NCBI GenBank assembly: GCA_020540725.1
Contig: JAJBSL010000008.1
Span: 51,020-115,019, forward strand
From: Lachnospiraceae bacterium EP-SM-12S-S03
GTDB taxonomy: Bacteria; Bacillota; Clostridia; Lachnospirales; Lachnospiraceae
Direction of reading: 5' to 3'
Length of the DNA: 64,000 bases
Shown here piece by piece: positions 43,450 to 50,995 of this stretch. Under the pieces are notes generated by a model, which made no database searches, was not told the origin of the DNA, and worked only from the letters and a program-made list of their open reading frames with translations. Made by a program: the position numbers and the translations under genes. How positions within the stretch are numbered: position 1 is the first letter of the stretch; every line of letters starts with the position of its first letter.

Positions 43450-43459
43450 CAAGTTTTCT

Positions 43460-45121
43460 CTATTCTACTGCAAGTACATAATAGTAAATCGGCTGTCCAC
43501 CAAAATGCATATCAATATCTGCATCCGGATAAAGTTCTTCAATCTCTTCCGCAAAACTTTCCGCTTCTTCTTCAGATACATCCTGACCATAGTAAATGCT
43601 GATCAATTCTGAATCTTCATCTACAAGTTGGGCAAGCATCTCTTTTGCGGTACCTTCTACGGAAGATCCTACAGCAAGGATTCCTTTGTCACCAATTCCC
43701 ATGATATCGCCTTCGTGAATTTCCTTATCGTCAATGTGTGTATCACGTACTGCGTAAGTAACCTGTCCTGTTTTTACATTCTTGATCTCTTCCAGCATTG
43801 TCTCTTCATTTGCCTTGACGTCTGCTTCCGGCATGAAATTAATTACTGCTGTAATTCCTTGTGGAACGGTCTTCGTTGGAATTACAATAATGTCTTTATC
43901 TTCCGTAAGATCGCGAGCCTGATTTGCCGCCATCACAATATTCTTATTATTCGGAAGAATGAAAATATGTTCTGCATGCACTGCATCAATAGCCGCCAGC
44001 ATGTCCTCTGTACTTGGATTCATTGTCTGACCGCCTTCAATGATGTAATCCACACCAAGTTCCTTGAAAATCTCGTTCATACCTTCTCCGATAGAAACGG
44101 CAATGAATCCCATTTCTTTCCTCGGCTCTTCTTTTTTCTTTGCCGCTTCCGCTGCTGCAAGTTTCTCAGCGTCACGAATCAGTTTTTCTTCATGCTCTTC
44201 ACGCATGTTGTCAATTTTCATACGGGAAAGCTGACCAAAAGTCAACGCTCTCTGGATTGCAAGACCCGGATCATTCGTATGCACATGCACTTTTACAATC
44301 TCATCATCTGCTACACACACAATGGAATCACCGATGGATTCGAGATATGCTTTAAACTCTCTTTCATCTTCCTCCGTAAATTCCTTTTCCGTCATAATGA
44401 TGAACTCTGTACAGTATCCAAACTTAATGTCTGCATTAGTCTCTGTACTGATCTTGACAACGCCTGCCCCTTTGCTTGGTGCAATGGATGCATAATCAAT
44501 CTCTTTCCCTAAAAACGCGTCATAAGCGCCTTTCAGTACTTCCAAAAGTCCCTGTCCGCCGGAATCCACAACGCCTGCTTCTTTTAATACCGGAAGCATC
44601 TCCGGTGTTCTCTGCAATACTTCCTCTGCATACGCAAGCACCTGCGGAATAAATTTCTCTAGGTCTTCCGTTTCCCAGGAAAGTTCTTCTGCTTTCTCTG
44701 CAATTCCTCTTGCTACAGTAAGAATGGTACCTTCCTTTGGCTTCATAACTGCTTTATATGCTGTCTCTTTTGCTTTCAGACATGCGGATGCAAGTATTCT
44801 TACATCAATTTCTTCATGTTCTTTGATCGCTTTCGTAAATCCACGGAACAACTGTGACAAGATGACTCCTGAGTTACCTCTCGCACCACGAAGAGAACCA
44901 GAAGAAATCGCTTTCGCAAGTGTCATCATATCAAGAGTCTCAATCGCTGAAACTTCTTTTGCCGCTGCCATTATGGTCAAGGACATATTCGTTCCCGTAT
45001 CCCCATCCGGTACCGGAAAAACATTCAGTTCATTTATGAATTCTTTCTTCGCCTCAATATTCCCGGCTCCCGCAAGAAACATTTTGGCCAGCATCTCTGC
45101 ATTTATTGTCTTTGTTGCCAC
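43460..45121 (-). CDS. DAK2-domain protein, YloV/FakA-like
   Basis: About 553 residues. The N-terminal DAK2 domain carries the nucleotide/metal motif NVFPVPDGDTGTNMSLTIMA and then SGSLRGARGNSGVILSQLFR and GVVDSGGQGLLEVLKGAYDA. The C-terminal part is the DegV-associated EDD-like domain (DYIIEGGQTMNPSTEDMLAA, IFILPNNKNIVMAANQARDL). Relatives include fatty acid kinase FakA, which phosphorylates fatty acids held by FakB. No FakB gene is in the window. The start is a GTG at 45119-45121, 8 bases after AAGGAGG. Confidence 0.87.
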   Translation of the reverse strand: MATKTINAEMLAKMFLAGAGNIEAKKEFINELNVFPVPDGDTGTNMSLTIMAAAKEVSAIETLDMMTLAKAISSGSLRGARGNSGVILSQLFRGFTKAIKEHEEIDVRILASACLKAKETAYKAVMKPKEGTILTVARGIAEKAEELSWETEDLEKFIPQVLAYAEEVLQRTPEMLPVLKEAGVVDSGGQGLLEVLKGAYDAFLGKEIDYASIAPSKGAGVVKISTETNADIKFGYCTEFIIMTEKEFTEEDEREFKAYLESIGDSIVCVADDEIVKVHVHTNDPGLAIQRALTFGQLSRMKIDNMREEHEEKLIRDAEKLAAAEAAKKKEEPRKEMGFIAVSIGEGMNEIFKELGVDYIIEGGQTMNPSTEDMLAAIDAVHAEHIFILPNNKNIVMAANQARDLTEDKDIIVIPTKTVPQGITAVINFMPEADVKANEETMLEEIKNVKTGQVTYAVRDTHIDDKEIHEGDIMGIGDKGILAVGSSVEGTAKEMLAQLVDEDSELISIYYGQDVSEEEAESFAEEIEELYPDADIDMHFGGQPIYYYVLAVE

Positions 45122-45140
45122 AATAAAATCCTCCTTAAAA

Positions 45141-45500
45141 CTAATCAATCACTCTGACGCCTTCAATATAGACATTGATCTTATCTACAAACATCCCTGT
45201 GAATGCTTCTACCTTGTATTTTACATTACTGATCAGATTCTCTGTCACGGCAGAAATACTTACTCCGTAAGAAACGATTACATGGAAATTCAATGTAATC
45301 TTGTTATCTTCTGAAACAGATACTTGAATTCCTTTGGTCAAACTCTCTTTCTTTAACAGACGAACAAGTCCGTCTTTCATGCTCACTGCAGCCATTCCGA
45401 CAATTCCGAAACATTCCACGGCCACGGAACCTGCGTATTTCGCGATTACTTCAGGGTCAATTGTGATAATTCCGAAATCTGTACTCATACTACCTTTCAT
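45141..45500 (-). CDS. Asp23/Gls24 family envelope-stress protein
   Basis: A 119-residue protein of the YloU type. Typical segments are GIITIDPEVIAKYAGSVAVE near the start, CFGIVGMAAVSMKDGLVRLL, then VSEDNKITLNFHVIVSYGVS and the C-terminal VFVDKINVYIEGVRVID-like end. These proteins are thought to sit at the membrane and respond to envelope stress. The gene precedes the DAK2-type gene with 19 bases between, the conserved yloU-yloV order. GGAGG lies just before the ATG. Confidence 0.88.
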   Translation of the reverse strand: MKGSMSTDFGIITIDPEVIAKYAGSVAVECFGIVGMAAVSMKDGLVRLLKKESLTKGIQVSVSEDNKITLNFHVIVSYGVSISAVTENLISNVKYKVEAFTGMFVDKINVYIEGVRVID

Positions 45501-45613
45501 ATTTATACCTCCAATTCATTCTGGATAAAATCGTACTTAACATTTGTATTATACTCTGTTTTCCTTAAATTTACAACAATTTATGAAAAGTTCGCCGTGA
45601 GGAAAATAAATGC

Positions 45614-45642
45614 TTGCATATTCCTTTACTTTCTGCTAAAAT
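45614..45642 (+). promoter_or_regulatory. Promoter of rpmB
   Basis: On the plus strand there is a -35 TTGCAT (45614-45619), a 17-base spacer and a -10 TAAAAT (45637-45642), about 50 bases before the rpmB start. It is divergent from the Asp23 gene. Confidence 0.68.
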
Positions 45643-45695
45643 ACTTAGTGTTGTGGGTCTTATTATGACTATTAATATCGTTAGGAGGTGCAGTC

Positions 45696-45881
45696 ATGGC
45701 AAAATGTGCTATTTGTGAAAAGGGTGCTCATTTCGGAAACAGTGTAAGCCACTCTAATAGAAAATCACCAAGAATGTGGAAATCAAACGTAAAATCAGTA
45801 AGAGTTAAAACTGAAGGCGGTTCTAAGAAAATGTACGTTTGTACTTCTTGCTTAAGATCAGGAAAAGTTGAACGTGCTTAA
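45696..45881 (+). CDS. rpmB: 50S ribosomal protein L28
   Basis: A 61-residue ribosomal protein on the plus strand. It begins AKCAICEKGAHFGNSVSHSN, and KSPRMWKSNVKSVRVK and the C-terminal VCTSCLRSGKVERA complete the family pattern. It has zinc-ribbon cysteines (Cys4 and Cys7, and CTSC near the end). AGGAGGTG lies just upstream of the ATG. Its terminator directly downstream has been split by an insertion sequence, whose ends leave both terminator arms in place but 1.5 kb apart. Confidence 0.95.
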   Translation: MAKCAICEKGAHFGNSVSHSNRKSPRMWKSNVKSVRVKTEGGSKKMYVCTSCLRSGKVERA

Positions 45882-45964
45882 TAAAGCGAAAAAAATGAGA
45901 TGATTCATGTACCGACCCCCAAAAGTTAGACCTAAAAATCTAACGATTGGAGGTCGGTATTTTT

Positions 45965-46543
45965 ATGTCTAAATATTCTTTTGAATTCAAGAAGAAAGTT
46001 GTTTTGGCATACTTAAATGGAGAAGGTGGATACGGATATCTTTCTAAAACATATGGAATTCCTGCTAAAAGAAATATTGAGCAATGGGTTCATAATTATC
46101 AAACCTTTGGAGATGAAGGTTTACTGCGTTCTCGAAAAAATAATATATATTCTTTCGAAAAAAAGCTTTCTGTTGTAGAATTGTATTTATCAAGTGAAAT
46201 CTCATATCAAGATTTAGCTCTACAAGAAGGCATTACCAACCCATCTTTGATTGTTAACTGGGTTAATCGCTTTCACGCAGCTGGTCCTGATGCGTTGAGA
46301 CCACGTAAGAAAGGTCGAAAGAAAACATTGGATAAATCAGATAACACTACGCAAAGTAAACCATTAGAAGAAACTTCCGTTGATACAAGCGCTGAGCATG
46401 TAAGAGAACTGGAAGATGAACTTCTAAAATTAAGGATAGAGAATGCATTTTTAAAAGAACTGAGGAGGCTGCGTTTAGAGGACGAAGCAAAAACGAGAGA
46501 ACAGCTCGGATTATCAGCAGTCTCCGAAGACGATTCAAACTAA
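45965..46543 (+). CDS. IS3-family transposase OrfA
   Basis: About 192 residues. Two helix-turn-helix segments are present (YSFEFKKKVVLAYLNGEGGY GYL-type start; then FEKKLSVVELYLSSEISYQD). A leucine-zipper-like helix lies near the end (LEDELLKLRIENAFLKELRR), as in IS150-type OrfA proteins. Alone it binds the IS ends; with OrfB it forms the transposase by programmed -1 frameshifting. The candidate slippery heptamer T-TTA-AAA lies at 46450-46456, in the zipper. The start is the ATG at 45965, with GGAGG upstream. Confidence 0.87.
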   Translation: MSKYSFEFKKKVVLAYLNGEGGYGYLSKTYGIPAKRNIEQWVHNYQTFGDEGLLRSRKNNIYSFEKKLSVVELYLSSEISYQDLALQEGITNPSLIVNWVNRFHAAGPDALRPRKKGRKKTLDKSDNTTQSKPLEETSVDTSAEHVRELEDELLKLRIENAFLKELRRLRLEDEAKTREQLGLSAVSEDDSN

Positions 46544-46566
46544 AAGATCTTCTCTCATATACCGGA

Positions 46567-47385
46567 ATGCCAAAGGCAACATATATGTATTGGCAAAAGC
46601 GTTTTGACAGGGAAAATCCTGATAAAGAAGTCGAGGAAAAAATACTTGAAATTCGTAAAGATCATAAGGATTACGGATATCGCAGAATTCTGGCCGAATT
46701 ACGTAACCAAGGATATGTTATAAACAAAAAGAAAATCCAGCGTATTGTTCAAAAACTTGGATTGCAGGTAGTATCATACACTCGCAAGAGCAGAAAATAT
46801 AGTTCTTACAAAGGGAAGGTTGGTACTGTTGCTCCGAACAGGATTCGCAGGCGTTTTAATACACATGTTCCTCATCAGAAAATCACTACTGATACTAGTG
46901 AGTTTAAGTATTATGGAGTTGATGAAAAAGGACACATGACTATACATAAGCTTTATTTAGATCCGTTTATGGATATGTGCAACGGAGAGATTCTAAGTTA
47001 TGGGATTGGTAAGAAACCTTCTGCTAAGAATATAATGGAAGCTTTAAATGAAGCAATTGAAATTACGGCAGACTGCCCATTCAGAAGAACTTTTCACTCT
47101 GATCAGGGTTGGGCTTACCAGATGAAGACCTATTCTGATAGACTAAAAGAAGAACGAATATTTCAAAGTATGTCTAGAAAGGGAAACTGCCTGGATAATT
47201 CTGTAATGGAAAACTTCTTTGGCTTGCTTAAGCAGGAGATTTATTATGGTGTTGTGTATTATAGCTACGAGGAATTAAAATCTGAGATAGAACGTTTTAT
47301 AAAATACTACAATGAGAAACGAATAAAAGAAAAGTTAGGATGGATGAGTCCTGTTCAATACAGGCTCCATCTTCTAGCTGCATAA
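46567..47385 (+). CDS. IS3-family transposase OrfB (DDE integrase domain)
   Basis: 272 residues from the first ATG. The frame is open upstream to about 46450 and reads NERTARIISSLRRRFKLKDL before it, so the real product is probably an OrfA-OrfB fusion by -1 frameshift. An HTH_21 segment (ILEIRKDHKDYGYRRILAEL) precedes the catalytic core with the DDE triad: Asp in ITTDTSEFKYYG, Asp in FHSDQGWAYQMK and Glu in MENFFGLLKQEIYYG. The frame is intact to the stop. Confidence 0.9.
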   Translation: MPKATYMYWQKRFDRENPDKEVEEKILEIRKDHKDYGYRRILAELRNQGYVINKKKIQRIVQKLGLQVVSYTRKSRKYSSYKGKVGTVAPNRIRRRFNTHVPHQKITTDTSEFKYYGVDEKGHMTIHKLYLDPFMDMCNGEILSYGIGKKPSAKNIMEALNEAIEITADCPFRRTFHSDQGWAYQMKTYSDRLKEERIFQSMSRKGNCLDNSVMENFFGLLKQEIYYGVVYYSYEELKSEIERFIKYYNEKRIKEKLGWMSPVQYRLHLLAA

Positions 47386-47469
47386 AGAAAAACGAGACGA
47401 CCGAAGTCGCCTCGTGAAAGTCTAACTTTGAGGGGTCACCTCATCATGCGAGTCATCTCATTTTTTGTT

Positions 47470-47607
47470 TCAGCAACAGAATAATACATATCCAAGCAGC
47501 AGACATATGATAATAATTGCAACTTCAAGAAATGTACTTGAAAGTATCATAACAAGCAGCATGCCTACTGCTATCCAGAATAATGCGAATCCTATGACTC
47601 TTTTCAT
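47470..47607 (-). CDS. 45-residue membrane protein
   Basis: A short minus-strand gene that reads MKRVIGFALFWIAVGMLVMI, then LSSTFLEVAIIIICLLLGYV and LFCC. Two membrane helices are separated by a short turn, and the protein ends in two cysteines. Similar tiny proteins are common in clostridia as far as I recall, without known function. The ribosome site is weak (GTGGAAA). It lies between gerW and the IS, and its 3' end is next to the right arm of the rpmB terminator, which can serve it as well. Confidence 0.6.
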   Translation of the reverse strand: MKRVIGFALFWIAVGMLLVMILSSTFLEVAIIIICLLLGYVLFCC

Positions 47608-47658
47608 TTTCCACACCCAAATACATTTCTTGTTATATTCTATGCATTTTTTGTTGAC

Positions 47659-48057
47659 TTATTCCTGTTCTTTTTCACCTTTTTCAAGGATTTCTACCAC
47701 ATCTTCTTCCGTCATTTTCTTGTCTTTCCCGGAAGAAAATCTGTCCATCACATCCGGAACCATATCCAGGATTTTTGTAATGGTATCTTGATTTCTAATG
47801 TTTACAAGTCTTGTCTTACCTCCTTGAATGACAAGAACTGCACTCGGAGACATTTTCCCGCCAAGTCCACCGGCTCCTTTATTCTTCTTATCTCCTTCAA
47901 ACGCTCCTGCGCCTACCGCAAAAGATACATCCACCAGCGGAAGAATAATCGTGTCACCGATGTGGATTGCCTCTCCCACTACTGTTTTGGATGAAACAAC
48001 ACTGTCCATGCCTTTAAAAAGGGATTCCACCGTATTCTTAAAATTGTTCTCTGCCAT
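47659..48057 (-). CDS. ytfJ: GerW family sporulation protein (YtfJ)
   Basis: About 132 residues. It shows the family pattern NFKNTVESLFKGMDSVVSSK, TVVGEAIHIGDTIILPLVDV, SFAVGAGAFEG, and a Gly-rich GAGGLGGKMSPSAVLVIQGG, ending in an acidic tail. GerW/YtfJ is made in the forespore and is needed for normal spore germination in Bacillus. The start is the ATG at 48055-48057, with GGAGG 7 bases upstream. The DUF2953 gene ends 25 bases before it, the usual neighbour in clostridia. Confidence 0.87.
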   Translation of the reverse strand: MAENNFKNTVESLFKGMDSVVSSKTVVGEAIHIGDTIILPLVDVSFAVGAGAFEGDKKNKGAGGLGGKMSPSAVLVIQGGKTRLVNIRNQDTITKILDMVPDVMDRFSSGKDKKMTEEDVVEILEKGEKEQE

Positions 48058-48082
48058 TTGATTTCCTCCATTCATTTTATAT

Positions 48083-49006
48083 TTATAATTTGAACTCTCT
48101 AATATGTTTGTATGTTGTTCTTATCTCTTGATTGATCAGCAGATTGAAGCATACGATGATCGCATGCATTCCGCGGATTTTCCCCTTTATGTGAAGTTCT
48201 CCTTCCAGCACCTTCGCTTCAAAGTCCGGTTCGATCACAAGATTCTTACCATAAAACGGATAAACCACACTTAGTCCGGCAAGAATTCTTCCTGTGTCAT
48301 AGGGATCTTCCAATCCGAAATGTATGCGCCCCTTGATGCATTTCGGTTTTAGAAACCGAATCAGACGCAGAAACTCTGTGCGAAGCTTTGTGAATGCATT
48401 CCGATGAATTTCATCTTCTATAAATGTCATGATCTTTTCTTTCTTCTCACCAATCATTTTGATTTTATCACAAATTTTCAAAATTGTGAATTTGATCTTT
48501 TGAAAGAGGTTCTTAATTCTTTCTGACAAAGAGACTCTCTTCTTTTTCTTTTCTTTCTTCTTTGTCTCCGCTTTCAATTTGGAAGTGTCTTCCTTCTTCG
48601 GATCGATTACCCTTTTAGAATTTATTTCTTGTGTTTCCGTTGTCCTCACTGCATCCGGTTGTTCTTCTTCCTCTTTTTCCGTGGAAGACTTCTGCGTCGG
48701 CATATCTTCCTCTTTTTCTTTCTTTTCTTCCGGCATATCTTCTCTTTGATTTACCTGTTTCCATGCAATACGCAGATTCCATACCGTGGAGTTTTCCTGG
48801 TAAACCATAAAACCTGAGATCAGATGATATAACCATGAAAATCTGACGTCCACATCCAAAGAATCCAACGTCCCGTCACATTTTGCATCCATCTTATAAT
48901 GAAGCGGAGCAAATATAAGAACCAAAACTACAAGAAGTACAAGTCCCAAGATCACTGCTATTATTATTCCAATTATTTTTAATATCATCAACAAAATATG
49001 TAGCAT
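48083..49006 (-). CDS. DUF2953 domain protein, membrane-anchored
   Basis: A 307-residue protein with an N-terminal membrane helix (LMILKIIGIIIAVILGLVLL). The extracytoplasmic part begins FAPLHYKMDAKCDGTLDSLD, then a long, charged low-complexity stretch (EEKKEKEEDMPTQKSSTEKE). The C-terminal DUF2953 core includes KCIKGRIHFGLEDPYDTGRI and YGKNLVIEPDFEAKVLEGEL. In Bacillus the YtfI/YtfJ pair is linked to sporulation, so it probably works with GerW encoded next. The start touches the stop of the 108-residue gene upstream. Confidence 0.78.
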   Translation of the reverse strand: MLHILLMILKIIGIIIAVILGLVLLVVLVLIFAPLHYKMDAKCDGTLDSLDVDVRFSWLYHLISGFMVYQENSTVWNLRIAWKQVNQREDMPEEKKEKEEDMPTQKSSTEKEEEEQPDAVRTTETQEINSKRVIDPKKEDTSKLKAETKKKEKKKKRVSLSERIKNLFQKIKFTILKICDKIKMIGEKKEKIMTFIEDEIHRNAFTKLRTEFLRLIRFLKPKCIKGRIHFGLEDPYDTGRILAGLSVVYPFYGKNLVIEPDFEAKVLEGELHIKGKIRGMHAIIVCFNLLINQEIRTTYKHIREFKL

Positions 49007-49332
49007 CAGTTCCGGCTCCCTTGCTGCTCTAAAATATATTTCCGAATTTTGGCATCTCTTCGTTTCTCATAAGTGTCTTCACTGATCTGCCTGACAAGTT
49101 CCAATGCTTCTTCATAGCATCCTGCAAGTCCTACAACAAAGGCAGAATTCCTCATATAGTTCTTCTGATGAAGGAAAACAGAATCATAAAATTCCAGTTC
49201 ATTGGCAGGATTTCTCGTGAGGGTAATAATATAGCAGCCAAAACTTCCTTTCCCCTCTTTTAGCTTTCTTATGATTTTGTCTTTTCTTTTTTTCAGACTT
49301 TCACTTACATACAAATCCTTATAGAACTCCAT
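49006..49332 (-). CDS. Conserved small protein, unknown function
   Basis: A 108-residue soluble protein, basic at the N-terminus (YVSESLKKRKDKIIRKLKEG). Its core is SFGCYIITLTRNPANELEFY with NSAFVVGLAGCYEEALELVR, followed by a helical tail. I do not recognise a named family, but the sequence has no low complexity and good codon structure. It is placed tightly between the penicillin-binding protein gene (16 bases) and the DUF2953 gene (1-base overlap), so it belongs to the same operon. Confidence 0.65.
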   Translation of the reverse strand: MEFYKDLYVSESLKKRKDKIIRKLKEGKGSFGCYIITLTRNPANELEFYDSVFLHQKNYMRNSAFVVGLAGCYEEALELVRQISEDTYEKRRDAKIRKYILEQQGSRN

Positions 49333-49348
49333 AAAACCCTTCTTACTG

Positions 49349-50995
49349 CTAATAATAGCTGTTCAATATTTTTTTTGCGACGTTGACTGCTCTTACGCCG
49401 GATGTATCAGCTCCCTCTACTACCACACTGATTACAAGATCCGGATTATCCACATTCGTAAATCCTACAAACCAGGAATGTGTCTTTGTTTTATCAATAC
49501 TATATTCTGCTGTTCCTGTTTTACCAGCAACCGTATAGTTCTGTCCCCGCAATGCTTTTGCCGTTCCTTCTTCCACAACTGCCTCCATATATTCCGTAAG
49601 CTTAGAAGCCTCCTCGCTCGTCATAAGTTGTTTATATTCTTCCGGCATATTTTTCGTTACTGTCGTTCCACTATAATTTGTAATCCGATCCACAAGATAC
49701 GGCTTCATAAGTTTTCCTCCATTGGCAATGGCAGATGTGATCAAAGCCATATGATATGGACTTACCTGTGTTTTTCCTTGTCCAATAGATGTCATCATAA
49801 GTTCTGCATCACTATCCTTCTCTGACAGAACGAACTTGCTTTCTCCATACATAAGCGGTGAAGGCAGTTCCGAATTAAAGAGAAGTTCTTTCGCTGTCTC
49901 TCGGTATTTTTTTATATTTAGCGATAAGCCAATATTAGAAAACGACGTATTGCATGAATTTGCTACAGACAAGCGTAAATCTTCTTTCCCATGAGCCACA
50001 TCCCCACTACAGTGAATAGTGGTTCCATCATGTTCAATCTCGCTGGAGCAATCATAGGAATAAGACTCATAGTTACTGTTCTGTCTCATAAATGCGAGGG
50101 TTGTCACCAATTTGAAGGTGGATCCCGGTGCATATTTTCCTTGTGTCGCACGATTTAAAAGTGCGCTGTCCTCATCCGTATTCAACTTCGTCCAATCTTC
50201 TGACACACTATTTGGATCATAAGTAGGTTTGGAGACCATACTCAAGATCTTCCCGGTGCTTGCTTCCATCACAACAACCGCACCTTTATGGTCTCCCAAA
50301 GCATCATAGGCAGCTTGTTGAAGATCAGTATCCAATGTTGTTACAACATTATCACCAATATTCTTCTTACCTTGAAATTCATTGACTATTTTTTCCAAAA
50401 TAAATGCATTAGATGTAAGAAGATTGAAATTCTCTACAGATTCCAGTCCCGCTTTTCCTTTCACCGAATATCCTAGCACATGTGCAAAAAGATCATCCTG
50501 TGGATAATTTCTTGTTTCATTTCCATCCTCATCCACTTCCGTCTCTGCAAGAACTTCTCCGTCTTTGTCCAAAATTTTTCCTCGCACAACTCTGTCGGCA
50601 AATAAATCCTGCCGACGATTATATGGGCTATTAATGATATTCTTTGCCTCTACCACATTAAAATATACAATATATCCCATCAGTACAAGAAAAAGACTTA
50701 CAAACATATACGTAATTCTTGCAAATTCTTTATTTCTCGGCTTTTTCGATTTCCGTACAGACAACGCCTTTGCCGGTTTCTGTTCCGTTTTCGGAGAAGT
50801 TTTTTTACGCTTTGGAGGCGGAGTAGTTCTTACATCTCTTGCCCTTGTATCTTTTGTTTTTCTACTTCTTTCTTCTCTCTTCGTATCGTCCGGAAGCTGT
50901 TCTAACCTGCTGTCCAGATCGTCGTCCATAAGGATCAGAAGATCGTCGTCTCGATACTGCTTTTTGTCTCTCTTGTCTTGTTTTCTCTCTTTCAA
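49349..50995 (-). CDS. Class B penicillin-binding protein (transpeptidase)
   Basis: Up to 548 residues. A long charged cytosolic head (KRKKTSPKTEQKPAKALSVR) precedes one membrane helix (ITYMFVSLFLVLMGYIVYF). The transpeptidase motifs are APGSTFKLV (Ser292, Lys295), ANSCNTSFSN (Ser347) and AGKTGTAEY (Lys492). It cross-links peptidoglycan outside the membrane, most likely with the FtsW-type glycosyltransferase encoded upstream. The first possible start is a TTG at 50995 that overlaps the FtsW gene by 134 bases in another frame; an ATG at 50929 would overlap by 68. Which start is used is unclear. Confidence 0.87.
   Translation of the reverse strand: MKERKQDKRDKKQYRDDDLLILMDDDLDSRLEQLPDDTKREERSRKTKDTRARDVRTTPPPKRKKTSPKTEQKPAKALSVRKSKKPRNKEFARITYMFVSLFLVLMGYIVYFNVVEAKNIINSPYNRRQDLFADRVVRGKILDKDGEVLAETEVDEDGNETRNYPQDDLFAHVLGYSVKGKAGLESVENFNLLTSNAFILEKIVNEFQGKKNIGDNVVTTLDTDLQQAAYDALGDHKGAVVVMEASTGKILSMVSKPTYDPNSVSEDWTKLNTDEDSALLNRATQGKYAPGSTFKLVTTLAFMRQNSNYESYSYDCSSEIEHDGTTIHCSGDVAHGKEDLRLSVANSCNTSFSNIGLSLNIKKYRETAKELLFNSELPSPLMYGESKFVLSEKDSDAELMMTSIGQGKTQVSPYHMALITSAIANGGKLMKPYLVDRITNYSGTTVTKNMPEEYKQLMTSEEASKLTEYMEAVVEEGTAKALRGQNYTVAGKTGTAEYSIDKTKTHSWFVGFTNVDNPDLVISVVVEGADTSGVRAVNVAKKILNSYY

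Larger units (their letters stand above)
45908..47443 (+). mobile_element. IS3-family insertion sequence (IS150-like), complete
   Basis: The element is 1536 bp long with imperfect 24-bp ends, TGTACCGACCCCCAAAAGTT at the left and the complement of TGAGGTGACCCCTCAAAGTT at the right, both continuing AGAC. They are flanked by a 3-bp direct repeat, TCA (45905-45907 and 47444-47446). It carries orfA and orfB in overlapping -1 frames. Both frames are intact, so it may still be active. A hairpin, ACGAG-A-CGAC/GTCG-C-CTCGT, follows orfB inside the element. Confidence 0.88.
45889..47467 (+). terminator. rpmB terminator split by the IS element
   Basis: The left arm AAAAAATGAGATGATTC ends at 45906, and the right arm GAGTCATCTCATTTTTT starts at 47450. 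If the IS and one copy of the target duplication TCA are removed, these form a 17-bp stem (one T-G pair) with an ATGC loop and a T-run, a strong terminator that would work in both directions. Confidence 0.75.

Noticed and set aside
43628..44512. 294-codon plus-strand open frame opposite the DAK2-type gene
   Set aside because: It is antisense to a clear gene, has no ribosome site, and has Cys/His/Phe-rich composition typical of a shadow frame.
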